Source: Azospirillum brasilense
Lineage (GTDB): Bacteria > Pseudomonadota > Alphaproteobacteria > Azospirillales > Azospirillaceae
Direction of reading: 5' to 3'
DNA length: 64,000 nucleotides
NCBI RefSeq assembly: GCF_007827815.1
Contig: NZ_VITH01000006.1
Coordinates: 248,001-312,000, forward strand
The notes beneath the pieces were generated by a model. It was not told where the DNA came from and did not search any database. It saw nothing but the letters and a program-made list of their open reading frames with translations. Both the position numbers and the translations under genes were made by a program. This document shows, piece by piece, positions 33,116 through 40,036 of the stretch. Each line of letters opens with the position of its first letter. Positions within the stretch are counted from its first letter, which is position 1.

Positions 33116-33628
33116 ATGCAGATCGCCGAACAGTCCACCGCGGCCGAGCCGGTCATCGACGTCCAGTCCATCCCGCCTTACCAGCGCCACCCGCTGATCC
33201 TCCAGGCCACGCAGGACCTGGCGCCGGGCCGCGGCTTCATTCTGGTCAACGACCATGACCCGCGCCCGCTCTCTCTCCAGATCCAGGCGCTGTTCGGCGA
33301 CGCGGTGAGCTGGACCTATCTGGAGCGCGGGCCGGAGCGTTGGCGGGTGCGCATCGGGCGGCCGGACTCGGGCACCGCGCCGGCCGCCTCCCTGCGGGTC
33401 CTCATCGGGCGCGACGGGCAGGCCAGCGCGGTGGCCGCCGAAACGCCGCTCGGCGTGGCGGAGGGGGGGTTGGTCTGCGAGATCACCGACTGCCCGCCCG
33501 GCACGACCGCTGAGCAGGTGCTCGACCTGATGCAGGGAGTCATCCCGCCGGCCGGGCAGCTTCACCTGCCCTACGAGCGGCTGGTCGCCCGGCGCTCCGG
33601 CTCCTGCTGCGGCGGCATGTGCGGCTGA
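33116..33628 (+). CDS. DUF2249 domain protein with Cys-rich tail
   Basis: A 170-residue protein with one DUF2249 domain at about residues 12-82 (VIDVQSIPPYQRHPLILQ, then APGRGFILVNDHDPRPLSLQ). The domain often accompanies denitrification, hemerythrin-like and ScdA-like iron-sulfur repair genes. A second half (TAPAASLRVLIGRDGQ...) is less recognisable, and the C-terminus is SCCGGMCG, three cysteines that could bind a metal. The gene begins the plus-strand run that leads to ubiT, ubiU and ubiV, 131 bp before ubiT. I infer a redox or metal role in the same anaerobic response. Confidence 0.78.
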   Translation: MQIAEQSTAAEPVIDVQSIPPYQRHPLILQATQDLAPGRGFILVNDHDPRPLSLQIQALFGDAVSWTYLERGPERWRVRIGRPDSGTAPAASLRVLIGRDGQASAVAAETPLGVAEGGLVCEITDCPPGTTAEQVLDLMQGVIPPAGQLHLPYERLVARRSGSCCGGMCG

Positions 33629-33659
33629 TCGCCCCAGGGGGCGTCTCGGGACCTTGGGC

Positions 33660-33673
33660 TTGACCGTCATCAA
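33660..33673. promoter_or_regulatory. FNR/NnrR-type box upstream of ubiT
   Basis: TTGAC-CGTC-ATCAA matches the family pattern TTGAT-N4-ATCAA. A possible -10 (TGTATT, 33694-33699) lies close to the spacing expected for class II activation, and ubiT starts at 33760. Its flanks resemble the 36828 site. Confidence 0.6.
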
Positions 33674-33759
33674 GGATGGTATGACCACCGGGCTGTATTG
33701 CCGAAGCCCGGCGGGCTCCGCCCGCCACACGACCATTCCGAAGGGAAGGAGACAGGCGT

Positions 33760-34407
33760 ATGCGCGATCCCGGATTCATGGTTCAGGATCAGGCCCATGA
33801 GACGGCCCCGGACCCCCGTGCCCGCGACGTCGAAGTCCAACTGACGCGGGCCGGATTGGGGGTCGCGCGGCGGCTCGGCGACCGGGCCGGCGGCCTGCTG
33901 TTCGACCGGCTGCTGCGGATTCTGGAGGCGCGCCACCCGCGCGCCTTCGCCGCCCTCGGCGAGCTGCCCGACGCCCGCCTGCTGATCGATCCGGTGGACG
34001 CGCCCGCCGCCCTGCTGCTCCGCGTCGGCCCCACCCTCGCCCTGCGGGTCTGCGACCGCGACGCCGAGGCGGAGGCCACGGTGCGCGGCCCCTGCGCGCG
34101 GCTGCTCGATCTGCTGGAAGGGCGCATCGATGGCGACGCGCTGTTCTTCCGCCGCGAACTCTCCATCGAGGGCGACACCGCGCTGATCCTGGCGCTCCGA
34201 AACACGCTGGACGGCGAGGAGATGGACCTGTTCGGCGACGTCGCCGCCGCGGCCGGTCCGCTGCGGCACGCCCTGCCGGTGGCGCGGCGCAACGCCGGGC
34301 GGGCGCTCGACCTGCTCGCCACGGCGCGCCGCCTCGCCCCACCGCCGCTGCGCTGGGGCATGGCCATGCTGGAGCGGCGGCTCACCGGCCTGCGGCAGGG
34401 AGCGTGA
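33760..34407 (+). CDS. ubiT: UbiT-like SCP2 sterol-carrier domain protein (anaerobic ubiquinone synthesis)
   Basis: A 215-residue protein with an SCP2-like lipid-binding domain. Features include RHPRAFAALGELPDARLLID, a hydrophobic pocket strand APAALLLRVGPTLALRV, and the segment LLDLLEGRIDGDALFFRREL with IEGDTALILALRNTLDG. UbiT binds isoprenoid quinone intermediates and, with UbiU and UbiV, allows ubiquinone to be made without oxygen. The gene precedes ubiU by 4 bp and follows an FNR/NnrR-type box. The family assignment is strengthened by the exact order ubiT-ubiU-ubiV. Confidence 0.85.
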   Translation: MRDPGFMVQDQAHETAPDPRARDVEVQLTRAGLGVARRLGDRAGGLLFDRLLRILEARHPRAFAALGELPDARLLIDPVDAPAALLLRVGPTLALRVCDRDAEAEATVRGPCARLLDLLEGRIDGDALFFRRELSIEGDTALILALRNTLDGEEMDLFGDVAAAAGPLRHALPVARRNAGRALDLLATARRLAPPPLRWGMAMLERRLTGLRQGA

Positions 34408-34411
34408 CGGC

Positions 34412-35410
34412 ATGGGTCCCTTTGAACTGATCTGCCCGGCGGGCAACCCCGCCGCGCTGCGCGCCGCCGTGGACGCTGGCGCCGACGCCGTCTATCTGGG
34501 CTTCCGCGACGAGACCAACGCGCGCAACTTCCCCGGCCTGAACTTCTCCCGGCCGGAGCTGGCCGAGGCCATCGCCTACGCCCACGCGCGCTCGGTCCAG
34601 GTCTTCGTCGCCATCAACACCTACCCCCAGGCCGGCAACCTCGCCCCCTGGCAGCGTGCGGTGGACGACGCGGCGCGGCTGAAGGCGGACGCGGTCATCC
34701 TCGCCGACCTCGGCCTGCTCGCCTACGCGGCGAAGCACCACCCCGACCTGCGGCTTCACCTGTCCGTCCAGGCCTCCGCCGCCAACGCCGAGGCGATCCG
34801 GCTCTACCGCGAGGCCTTCGGCGTGCGGCGGGTCGTGCTGCCCCGCGTGCTGACGGTGCCGGAGATCGCCCGGCTGAACGCCGAGGTCGACGTGGAGACG
34901 GAGGTCTTCGTCTTCGGCGGCCTCTGCCCGATGGCGGAGGGGCGCTGCTCGCTGTCCTCCTACGCGACCGGGCTGTCGCCCAACAAGCAGGGGGTCTGCT
35001 CCCCGGCCAGCCATGTGCGCTACGAGCCGCGCGGCGAGGCGTTGGCCTCCCGCCTCGGCGGCTTCACCATCAACGTGTTCGGCGCCGGGGAGCCGGCGGG
35101 CTACCCGACGCTGTGCAAGGGCCGCTTCGTGCCCGGCGGCGGCACCTCCCGCGACCCGGCCTACCTGTTCGAGGAGCCGACCAGCCTCAACGCGCTGGCC
35201 CTGCTGCCGGAGCTGAAGGCCGCCAAGGTGTGCGCCCTGAAGATCGAGGGCCGCCAGCGCGGCAAGGCCTACATCGCCGCCGTGGTCGCAGCCTACCGCC
35301 GGGCGCTGGACGCGTTCGCGCAGGGCCTGCCCGTGCCGGCGCTCGACCTGGAGGCCATGGTCGAGGGCGGGGCCCAGACCACCGGCGCCTACACCCGCGC
35401 GTGGCGCTGA
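34412..35410 (+). CDS. ubiU: UbiU, U32-peptidase-like hydroxylase subunit (O2-independent ubiquinone synthesis)
   Basis: A 332-residue U32-family protein that with UbiV hydroxylates the ubiquinone ring without oxygen. The N-terminus ELICPAGNPAALRAAVDAGA is typical. The four cysteines are spaced as in E. coli UbiU (169, 176, 193, 232): GLCPMAEGRC (7 apart), then GVC 17 further, then TLC 39 further. These ligate a 4Fe-4S cluster. It overlaps neither neighbour: 4 bp after ubiT, 12 bp before ubiV. The cysteine spacing makes this assignment nearly certain. Confidence 0.95.
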   Translation: MGPFELICPAGNPAALRAAVDAGADAVYLGFRDETNARNFPGLNFSRPELAEAIAYAHARSVQVFVAINTYPQAGNLAPWQRAVDDAARLKADAVILADLGLLAYAAKHHPDLRLHLSVQASAANAEAIRLYREAFGVRRVVLPRVLTVPEIARLNAEVDVETEVFVFGGLCPMAEGRCSLSSYATGLSPNKQGVCSPASHVRYEPRGEALASRLGGFTINVFGAGEPAGYPTLCKGRFVPGGGTSRDPAYLFEEPTSLNALALLPELKAAKVCALKIEGRQRGKAYIAAVVAAYRRALDAFAQGLPVPALDLEAMVEGGAQTTGAYTRAWR

Positions 35411-35422
35411 GGAGTTGCGTTC

Positions 35423-36331
35423 ATGAAATCCACCCTGACCCTTGGCCCCGTCCTGTTCAACTGGCCGGCGGAGCGCTGGCGCGATTTCTACGCCCGCATC
35501 GCCGACGAGGCGCCGGTCGACGCCGTCGTCGTCGGCGAGGTCGTCTGCTCCAAGCGCGCGCCCTTCCTCGCCCCGGTCATGGACGAGGTGATCGCCCGTC
35601 TGGCCGCCGCCGGGAAGGAGGTCTGGCTCGCCAGCCCGATCCTCGTGGGCAGCGACCGCGAGCGCGCGGCGATGCGCGACCTTGTGGAGAGCGACCTGCT
35701 GCCGGTGGAGGCCAACGACATGGGCGCGCTGGCCCTGCTGGAGGGACGCCGCCACGCCGTCGGCCCCTTCATCAACAGCTACAACGAGGCGACCCTGGCC
35801 TGGCTGGCCGGGCGCGGCGCCGTCGCCGTGTCGCTGCCGGCGGAGCTTCCCGCCGCCTCCGTCGCCGTGATGGCGAAGACGGGGGCGGCGCTCGGCCTGT
35901 CCATGGAGGTGCAGGTGTTCGGGCGGGCGCCGCTCGCCATCTCCGCCCGCTGCTACCACGCGCGGGCCCACGCGCTGCACAAGGACGGCTGCCAGTTCGT
36001 CTGCGCCAACGACCCGGACGGCATGCCGGTCAGCACCGTCGACGGCCAGCCCTTCCTGTCGGTCAACGGCACGCAGACGCTGTCGCACGGCTATCTGGCG
36101 CTGGCGGCGGAGATCGACCGGCTGCGGGCGATGGGCATCCGGCGCTTCCGCCTGTCGCCGCAGGACCTCGACATGGTGGCCGTCGCCACGGCCTTCCGCG
36201 CCGTTCTGGACGGCGCGCGCAGCGGACAGGACGTGATGGCGGAGCTGCGCGGCATGACCGCCGTCCCGCTGGAGAACGGCTTCTTCCACAACATGGCGGG
36301 TGCGGCCTACGCCGACGCCCCGGCCGCCTGA
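35423..36331 (+). CDS. ubiV: UbiV, U32-peptidase-like hydroxylase subunit (O2-independent ubiquinone synthesis)
   Basis: The partner of UbiU, 302 residues, a shorter U32 protein. A cysteine lies in GEVVCSKRAPFL near residue 37, and three more in ISARCYHARAHALHKDGC and QFVC with spacing 13 and 4, as in E. coli UbiV. Together they bind a 4Fe-4S cluster and act in hydroxylation of ubiquinone precursors during anaerobic growth. The segment GPFINSYNEATLAWLAGRGA is another family mark. The gene ends the ubiTUV run. A cytochrome c gene follows about 100 bp downstream with its own tandem-repeat upstream region, so it may be a separate transcript. Confidence 0.95.
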   Translation: MKSTLTLGPVLFNWPAERWRDFYARIADEAPVDAVVVGEVVCSKRAPFLAPVMDEVIARLAAAGKEVWLASPILVGSDRERAAMRDLVESDLLPVEANDMGALALLEGRRHAVGPFINSYNEATLAWLAGRGAVAVSLPAELPAASVAVMAKTGAALGLSMEVQVFGRAPLAISARCYHARAHALHKDGCQFVCANDPDGMPVSTVDGQPFLSVNGTQTLSHGYLALAAEIDRLRAMGIRRFRLSPQDLDMVAVATAFRAVLDGARSGQDVMAELRGMTAVPLENGFFHNMAGAAYADAPAA

Positions 36332-36386
36332 CGCATCCGCCATCCGATGTCTGTCGGACCGCTGCTCCCGCGCGGTCCGGCTGACC

Positions 36387-36420
36387 TTTGAGTCCGTTGA
36401 AACTTTTAAGTCCGTTAAAC
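36387..36420 (+). repeat. 17-bp tandem repeat before the cytochrome c gene
   Basis: Two adjacent 17-bp units, TTTGAGTCCGTTGAAAC and TTTTAAGTCCGTTAAAC, differ at only 4 positions. Each has TTT/AAA ends. They lie 12 bp before the cytochrome c start codon, so they overlap the leader. Function is unknown; a regulator-binding or RNA element is possible. Confidence 0.7.
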
Positions 36421-36432
36421 GAGGAAAGCCCT

Positions 36433-36801
36433 ATGAAGCGCATGTTTGCCCTGCTCGCCTTCGGGCTGGTCGCGTCGTCTCCCGGCCTTGCCGTCGCGCA
36501 GGACGCCGATGCCGGCGCGAAGGTGTTCAACCAGTGCAAGGCCTGCCACACCATCGAGGCCGGTGGTCCGAACCGCGTCGGCCCCAACCTGCACGGCGTC
36601 GTCGGCCGCAAGGCCGGCTCCGTCGAGACCTACAAATACTCCGACGCCATGAAGAACGCCGGCCCCTGGGACGAGGCGACGCTCGACGCCTATCTGGCGG
36701 ACCCGAAGAGCGCCGTCCCCGGCAACAAGATGGCCTTCGCCGGCGTGAAGAACGAGCAGGCCCGCAAGGACCTCATCGCCTATCTGAAAAAGAACAGCTG
36801 A
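36433..36801 (+). CDS. Class I cytochrome c (c2-like)
   Basis: A 122-residue periplasmic electron carrier. A signal peptide (MKRMFALLAFGLVASSPGLA, cleavage after AVA) precedes the heme motif CKACH near residue 36. The sixth ligand Met is in NKMAFAGV near residue 100, and the C-terminus is LIAYLKKNS. Length and motif spacing fit class I c-type cytochromes such as c2. The ATG at 36433 has GAGGAAAG upstream. It stands downstream of ubiTUV, so it may serve the same respiratory chain, but its own tandem repeat suggests independent control. A terminator lies at 36937-36967. Confidence 0.92.
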   Translation: MKRMFALLAFGLVASSPGLAVAQDADAGAKVFNQCKACHTIEAGGPNRVGPNLHGVVGRKAGSVETYKYSDAMKNAGPWDEATLDAYLADPKSAVPGNKMAFAGVKNEQARKDLIAYLKKNS

Positions 36802-36827
36802 CGAAAAATCCAAAAATCCTTGCCGGC

Positions 36828-36841
36828 TTGACGGTGGTCAA
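36828..36841. promoter_or_regulatory. FNR/NnrR-type box downstream of cytochrome c
   Basis: TTGAC-GGTG-GTCAA is a perfect 5-4-5 inverted repeat. Together with the following GGATGG it repeats the sequence around the ubiT box at 33660. No protein gene on the plus strand follows before the terminator at 36937. Confidence 0.6.
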
Positions 36842-36869
36842 GGATGGGAGGGCATCCAGGCCGCAAGGT

Positions 36870-36967
36870 GGCGGCACGATCGTTGATCGATTGCGTCCCG
36901 CTGGACGAACACCCTCCCGTTTTTCTGCCCCCTCGCGCCCATCGGCTTTCCGCCGATGGGCTTTTTT
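36870..36967 (+). ncRNA. Candidate small RNA, FNR/NnrR-linked
   Basis: About 95 bases lie between an FNR/NnrR-type box (36828-36841) and a canonical intrinsic terminator (36937-36967) with no convincing ORF. If the box activates at -41.5, transcription would begin near 36876. A U-rich stretch CCCGTTTTTCTGCCCC precedes the terminator, as in Hfq-dependent RNAs. The -10 is weak (CAAGGT around 36864). The alternative is that the terminator simply ends the cytochrome c mRNA. Confidence 0.3.
36937..36967 (+). terminator. Rho-independent terminator
   Basis: GCCCATCGGC pairs perfectly with GCCGATGGGC over 10 bp with loop TTTCC, followed by six T. It is the clearest intrinsic terminator in the window and points rightward, ending the cytochrome c transcript or the candidate small RNA. 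Confidence 0.92.
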
Positions 36968-37025
36968 CCATACCGATCCACTCGACGGCATGGCCGCCCG
37001 GCGGCCCGAAGCGGCGGCGTGACCG

Positions 37026-37922
37026 TCAGGCCGGGGTCGCCGTCTGCGACCGGTACCAATCCAGGATTTCGGCGCCGGTCCACATCACCACGCCCTCATG
37101 ACCGAGAATGTGGTCATAAAGGGCTTCCAGATACTTGATCCGATGCGGCACGCCGGTCAGGTACGGGTGGATGGAGATGGCCATGACACGCGGCGCCGTC
37201 GCTCCGTCCTGGTAGAGGCGGTCGAAGTGGTCGCGGCCGCGCCTGAGGATTTCGTCGGACGGCTGCTGCTGGACGGCGCTCATGACCACGTCGTTGATCT
37301 CCACCGTGTAGGGGATCGAGACCAGCGAGCCGGAGCGCGTGCGAATGGGCACGGGCTGCTCGTCGAGGACCCAGTCCGCGACATACTCGATGCCCGCCTC
37401 GGCGAGCAGGTCCACGGTTTCGTCGGTTTCCGTCAGCCCCGGGCTTTCCCATCCCCGCGGCGGCCGGCCGGTGAAGTCGCTGATGGCCTTGATCGTGTCA
37501 GCGATCGCCGCGCGCTGGTCGTCAACCCTGTGCATGGGCTTCTGCACGAACCCGTGCCCCATGAAGTCCCACCCGGCGTCCCGTGCCGCGGCGCAGGCGT
37601 CGCGATAGACCTCGCAGGCCGTGCCGTTGACGGCGAAACTCGCCTTCAGGCCCCGGCTCCCCAAAGCCTCGACGAACCGCCAGAATCCGACGCGCATCCC
37701 ATACTCGTGCCAGGCCCAGTTCGGCACGTCGGGCAGCAGCGGCTGGCCCATGGGCGGCGGGAGAACCGCGCGGGGCATGGCCGCCTGCGGGCTCCAGTTC
37801 TCGACGTTGACGATGGTCCACACGGCCACCCGGGCGTCGCCGGGCAAACGCAACGGACGCCGCTTGTGGATCGGCTCATAGGGCACCCGGGCACGGATGC
37901 TCGCCCCGACATCATTCGTCAT
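37026..37922 (-). CDS. Polysaccharide deacetylase-family (NodB/PuuE-like) hydrolase
   Basis: A 298-residue NodB-fold protein. Family segments are ARVAVWTIVNVENWSPQ, ASFAVNGTACEVY, DFMGHGFVQKPMHRVDDQR and PPRGWESPGLTETDETVDLL, then ISIHPYLTGVPHRIKYLEAL. These are typical of the allantoinase PuuE-like branch rather than chitin deacetylases, which suggests hydrolysis of a small amide. The ATG at 37922 has AAGGAG upstream. It is the last gene of the minus-strand catabolic cluster, 76 bp after the asparaginase-like gene. The substrate is unknown; cyclic amide or ureide ring opening is an inference from family and neighbours. Confidence 0.85.
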   Translation of the reverse strand: MTNDVGASIRARVPYEPIHKRRPLRLPGDARVAVWTIVNVENWSPQAAMPRAVLPPPMGQPLLPDVPNWAWHEYGMRVGFWRFVEALGSRGLKASFAVNGTACEVYRDACAAARDAGWDFMGHGFVQKPMHRVDDQRAAIADTIKAISDFTGRPPRGWESPGLTETDETVDLLAEAGIEYVADWVLDEQPVPIRTRSGSLVSIPYTVEINDVVMSAVQQQPSDEILRRGRDHFDRLYQDGATAPRVMAISIHPYLTGVPHRIKYLEALYDHILGHEGVVMWTGAEILDWYRSQTATPA

Positions 37923-37998
37923 CGTTGTCTCCTTGCGTTTTCTGGCCCCTGTGACGCGGCGGAAGCGCCGCGCCGCCATCGATCGGGAGGCGGTCCGA

Positions 37999-39003
37999 TC
38001 AGGTTTCCACCCCGCCGCCCCAGGGGCGGAAGGCCGCCGACACCTCGTCGCGTCCGGCCTGTCCCCGGCGGAGAAGCAGGGTCAGCAGCAGCTTCGCCTT
38101 CAGCCCGTCGAGCCAGCCGGCGCGGATCAGGCCGCGCCGCTGCAGGTCGATTTCCCCGCCCGGAAAGCCGTAGGTCCGGGCCAGGGTCTCGCCGGCCCCG
38201 GTGCGCGACGCCAGCACGACCGGCATCGCCGTCGCCGCCCGCTCCAGCGCGTCGGCGACCGCGGTGGCGACATGACCGCCGCCCGTCGCCTCGACGACCA
38301 TGCCGTCGAAACCCGCCTGCCGGGCCGCATCGACCAACCTCCCGTCATCGCCCAGCGCGACGGTGATCAGCGCGACGCGCGCCTCGCCGGCCTTGTGGGA
38401 TCGCGGCAGCGCGGGAACGCGCTCCACCCGCGCCGCCAGCTGCACCCTGCCCTCGGCCACCCAGCCGATCGGCCCCGCCTGCGGCGAGGTGAAGGCGGCC
38501 GGGCTGCTGGTGTGGGTCTTGCGCAGGAAGCGGGCGGCGTGGATTTCGTCGTTCAGCACCACCAGGCAGCCCAGCCCGCGCGCCGCCTCGCTGGTCGCCA
38601 CCTGGACGGCGGCCAGAAGGTTGGCCGGGCCGTCGGCGCCGGGAACGGTCGGGTTGCGCATCGCGCCCGTGACGACCACCGGCGCCGCGAGGTCGAGGAG
38701 ACGATCGAGAGCGAAGGCCGTCTCCTCAATGGTGTCCGTCCCCTGGGTTATCACGACCCCGCGGGCGCCGCCGGCGACGGCCTCCTCGACGGCGGCCGCC
38801 AGCGCCTCCAGATCGTCGAACCGCAGATGGGCGCCCGGCACCTGCCGGAAGGACCGGGCGTCGATCGCCGCCAGCTCGGTCAGGGCCGGCACCGCCGCGA
38901 CCAGCATCTCCCCGGTCAGGGTCGGCACGACGCCGCCCCGGTCGCTTCGAGTCATCGCGATGGTGCCGCCAAGCGTCAGCACCGTCACCGTCGGCTTTGT
39001 CAT
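37999..39003 (-). CDS. Asparaginase/glutaminase-family amidohydrolase
   Basis: A 334-residue type II-like asparaginase. The first active-site motif is TLGGTIAMT at residue 10, and the second, VVITQGTDTIEETAF, is near residue 85 with the catalytic Thr and Asp. Both threonines are present, so it should be active. No clear signal peptide is seen, so it is probably cytosolic. It lies between the amidohydrolase and the deacetylase-like genes, in a cluster with several amide-hydrolysing enzymes, so the real substrate may be an amide produced in the pathway rather than asparagine itself. Confidence 0.9.
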   Translation of the reverse strand: MTKPTVTVLTLGGTIAMTRSDRGGVVPTLTGEMLVAAVPALTELAAIDARSFRQVPGAHLRFDDLEALAAAVEEAVAGGARGVVITQGTDTIEETAFALDRLLDLAAPVVVTGAMRNPTVPGADGPANLLAAVQVATSEAARGLGCLVVLNDEIHAARFLRKTHTSSPAAFTSPQAGPIGWVAEGRVQLAARVERVPALPRSHKAGEARVALITVALGDDGRLVDAARQAGFDGMVVEATGGGHVATAVADALERAATAMPVVLASRTGAGETLARTYGFPGGEIDLQRRGLIRAGWLDGLKAKLLLTLLLRRGQAGRDEVSAAFRPWGGGVET

Positions 39004-39040
39004 TGGTTACCCCCTCGCTGCTTCGCTTGGCCCGGCCCGC

Positions 39041-40033
39041 TCAACGGCCTTCGCCCAGCAGGCGCAGCGCCGTTCCGCAGCACAGCTCGTGGTTTTCCGT
39101 GTGGGTGATCCCCGGAACGGCGGCCAGCGTGTCCAGCGGCGTCTGATCCGCCATGTCGAAGGGCGAGTCCGTCCCGATGGCGATGCGGTCGGCGCCGACC
39201 AGATCGATCAGGTAGCGCAACGCCTGCGGATCGAAGACGAGGCTGTCGAAGTAGAACCGGCGCAGCAGGTCCTTGGGATTGGTCCTGGTGTGGGCGTGGG
39301 TCTCGGGGCGGACCTTGTGGCCGTGCACCAGCCGGCCGATCTGGTACGGCGCGAAGCCGCCGCCGTGCGCCAGCAGGATCTTGAGGTCGGGCAGCTCGTC
39401 GAGCGCGCCGCTGAACATCAGGTTGGCGACGCAGACCGCGGTGTCGAGCGGGTTGCCGATCAGGTTGGTCAGATAGTGGCATTCGAGCCCCGACTTGGAC
39501 CCGACATAGTAGGGATGGGCGAAGACGAACACGCCCAGCTCGGCCGCCCGCCGCAGCACCGGGCGGAACCGCTCCTCGGCCAGCTGGGCGCCCTCGATCG
39601 ACGTGCCGATCTCGACGGCCTTGAAGCCCCATTCCTTGACGACCCGCTCCAGCTCGGCGACGGCGGCGTCGGGGTGCTGCATGGGGATGCTGGCCATCCC
39701 GCGCAGCCGGTCCGGCCGGGCGGCGACCATGTCCGCCACCCCGTCGTTGACCAGCCCGGCGACCGTCAGCGCGAGGTCGGCGTCGGCCCAATAGTAGAAC
39801 ATCGGCGGCGCCGGCGAGATCACCGACACGTCGATGCCCTTGCGGTCCATGGACTCGAGCTTGGCCGCGGGATCGAAGAATTCCTGGAACAGAGGGTAGA
39901 CGTAGCCCTGGTCGTGGACGACCCGCCGCGCGTTCCCCTCGCCCTCGATGCGGGCGGCGAAGGTCTGCGGCTGTCCGGCGATCGCCTCGACGATCCGGGG
40001 CGGGATGACGTGGCTGTGAAGGTCGATGCGCAT
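39041..40033 (-). CDS. Amidohydrolase 2-family protein (ACMSD / decarboxylase-like)
   Basis: A 330-residue TIM-barrel metal enzyme. Metal ligands are the HxH in DLHSHVIPP at residue 4, the histidine in VFAHPYYVG, the histidine in LLAHGGGFAPY and the aspartate in IGTDSPFD, all present. The family includes ACMSD and gamma-resorcylate decarboxylases, which remove carboxyl groups from aromatic or semialdehyde acids. It is 3 bp downstream of the aldehyde dehydrogenase gene, echoing the ACMSD plus semialdehyde dehydrogenase pairing in aminocarboxymuconate metabolism. That pairing makes decarboxylation followed by aldehyde oxidation a reasonable inference. Confidence 0.9.
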   Translation of the reverse strand: MRIDLHSHVIPPRIVEAIAGQPQTFAARIEGEGNARRVVHDQGYVYPLFQEFFDPAAKLESMDRKGIDVSVISPAPPMFYYWADADLALTVAGLVNDGVADMVAARPDRLRGMASIPMQHPDAAVAELERVVKEWGFKAVEIGTSIEGAQLAEERFRPVLRRAAELGVFVFAHPYYVGSKSGLECHYLTNLIGNPLDTAVCVANLMFSGALDELPDLKILLAHGGGFAPYQIGRLVHGHKVRPETHAHTRTNPKDLLRRFYFDSLVFDPQALRYLIDLVGADRIAIGTDSPFDMADQTPLDTLAAVPGITHTENHELCCGTALRLLGEGR

Positions 40034-40036
40034 GGC

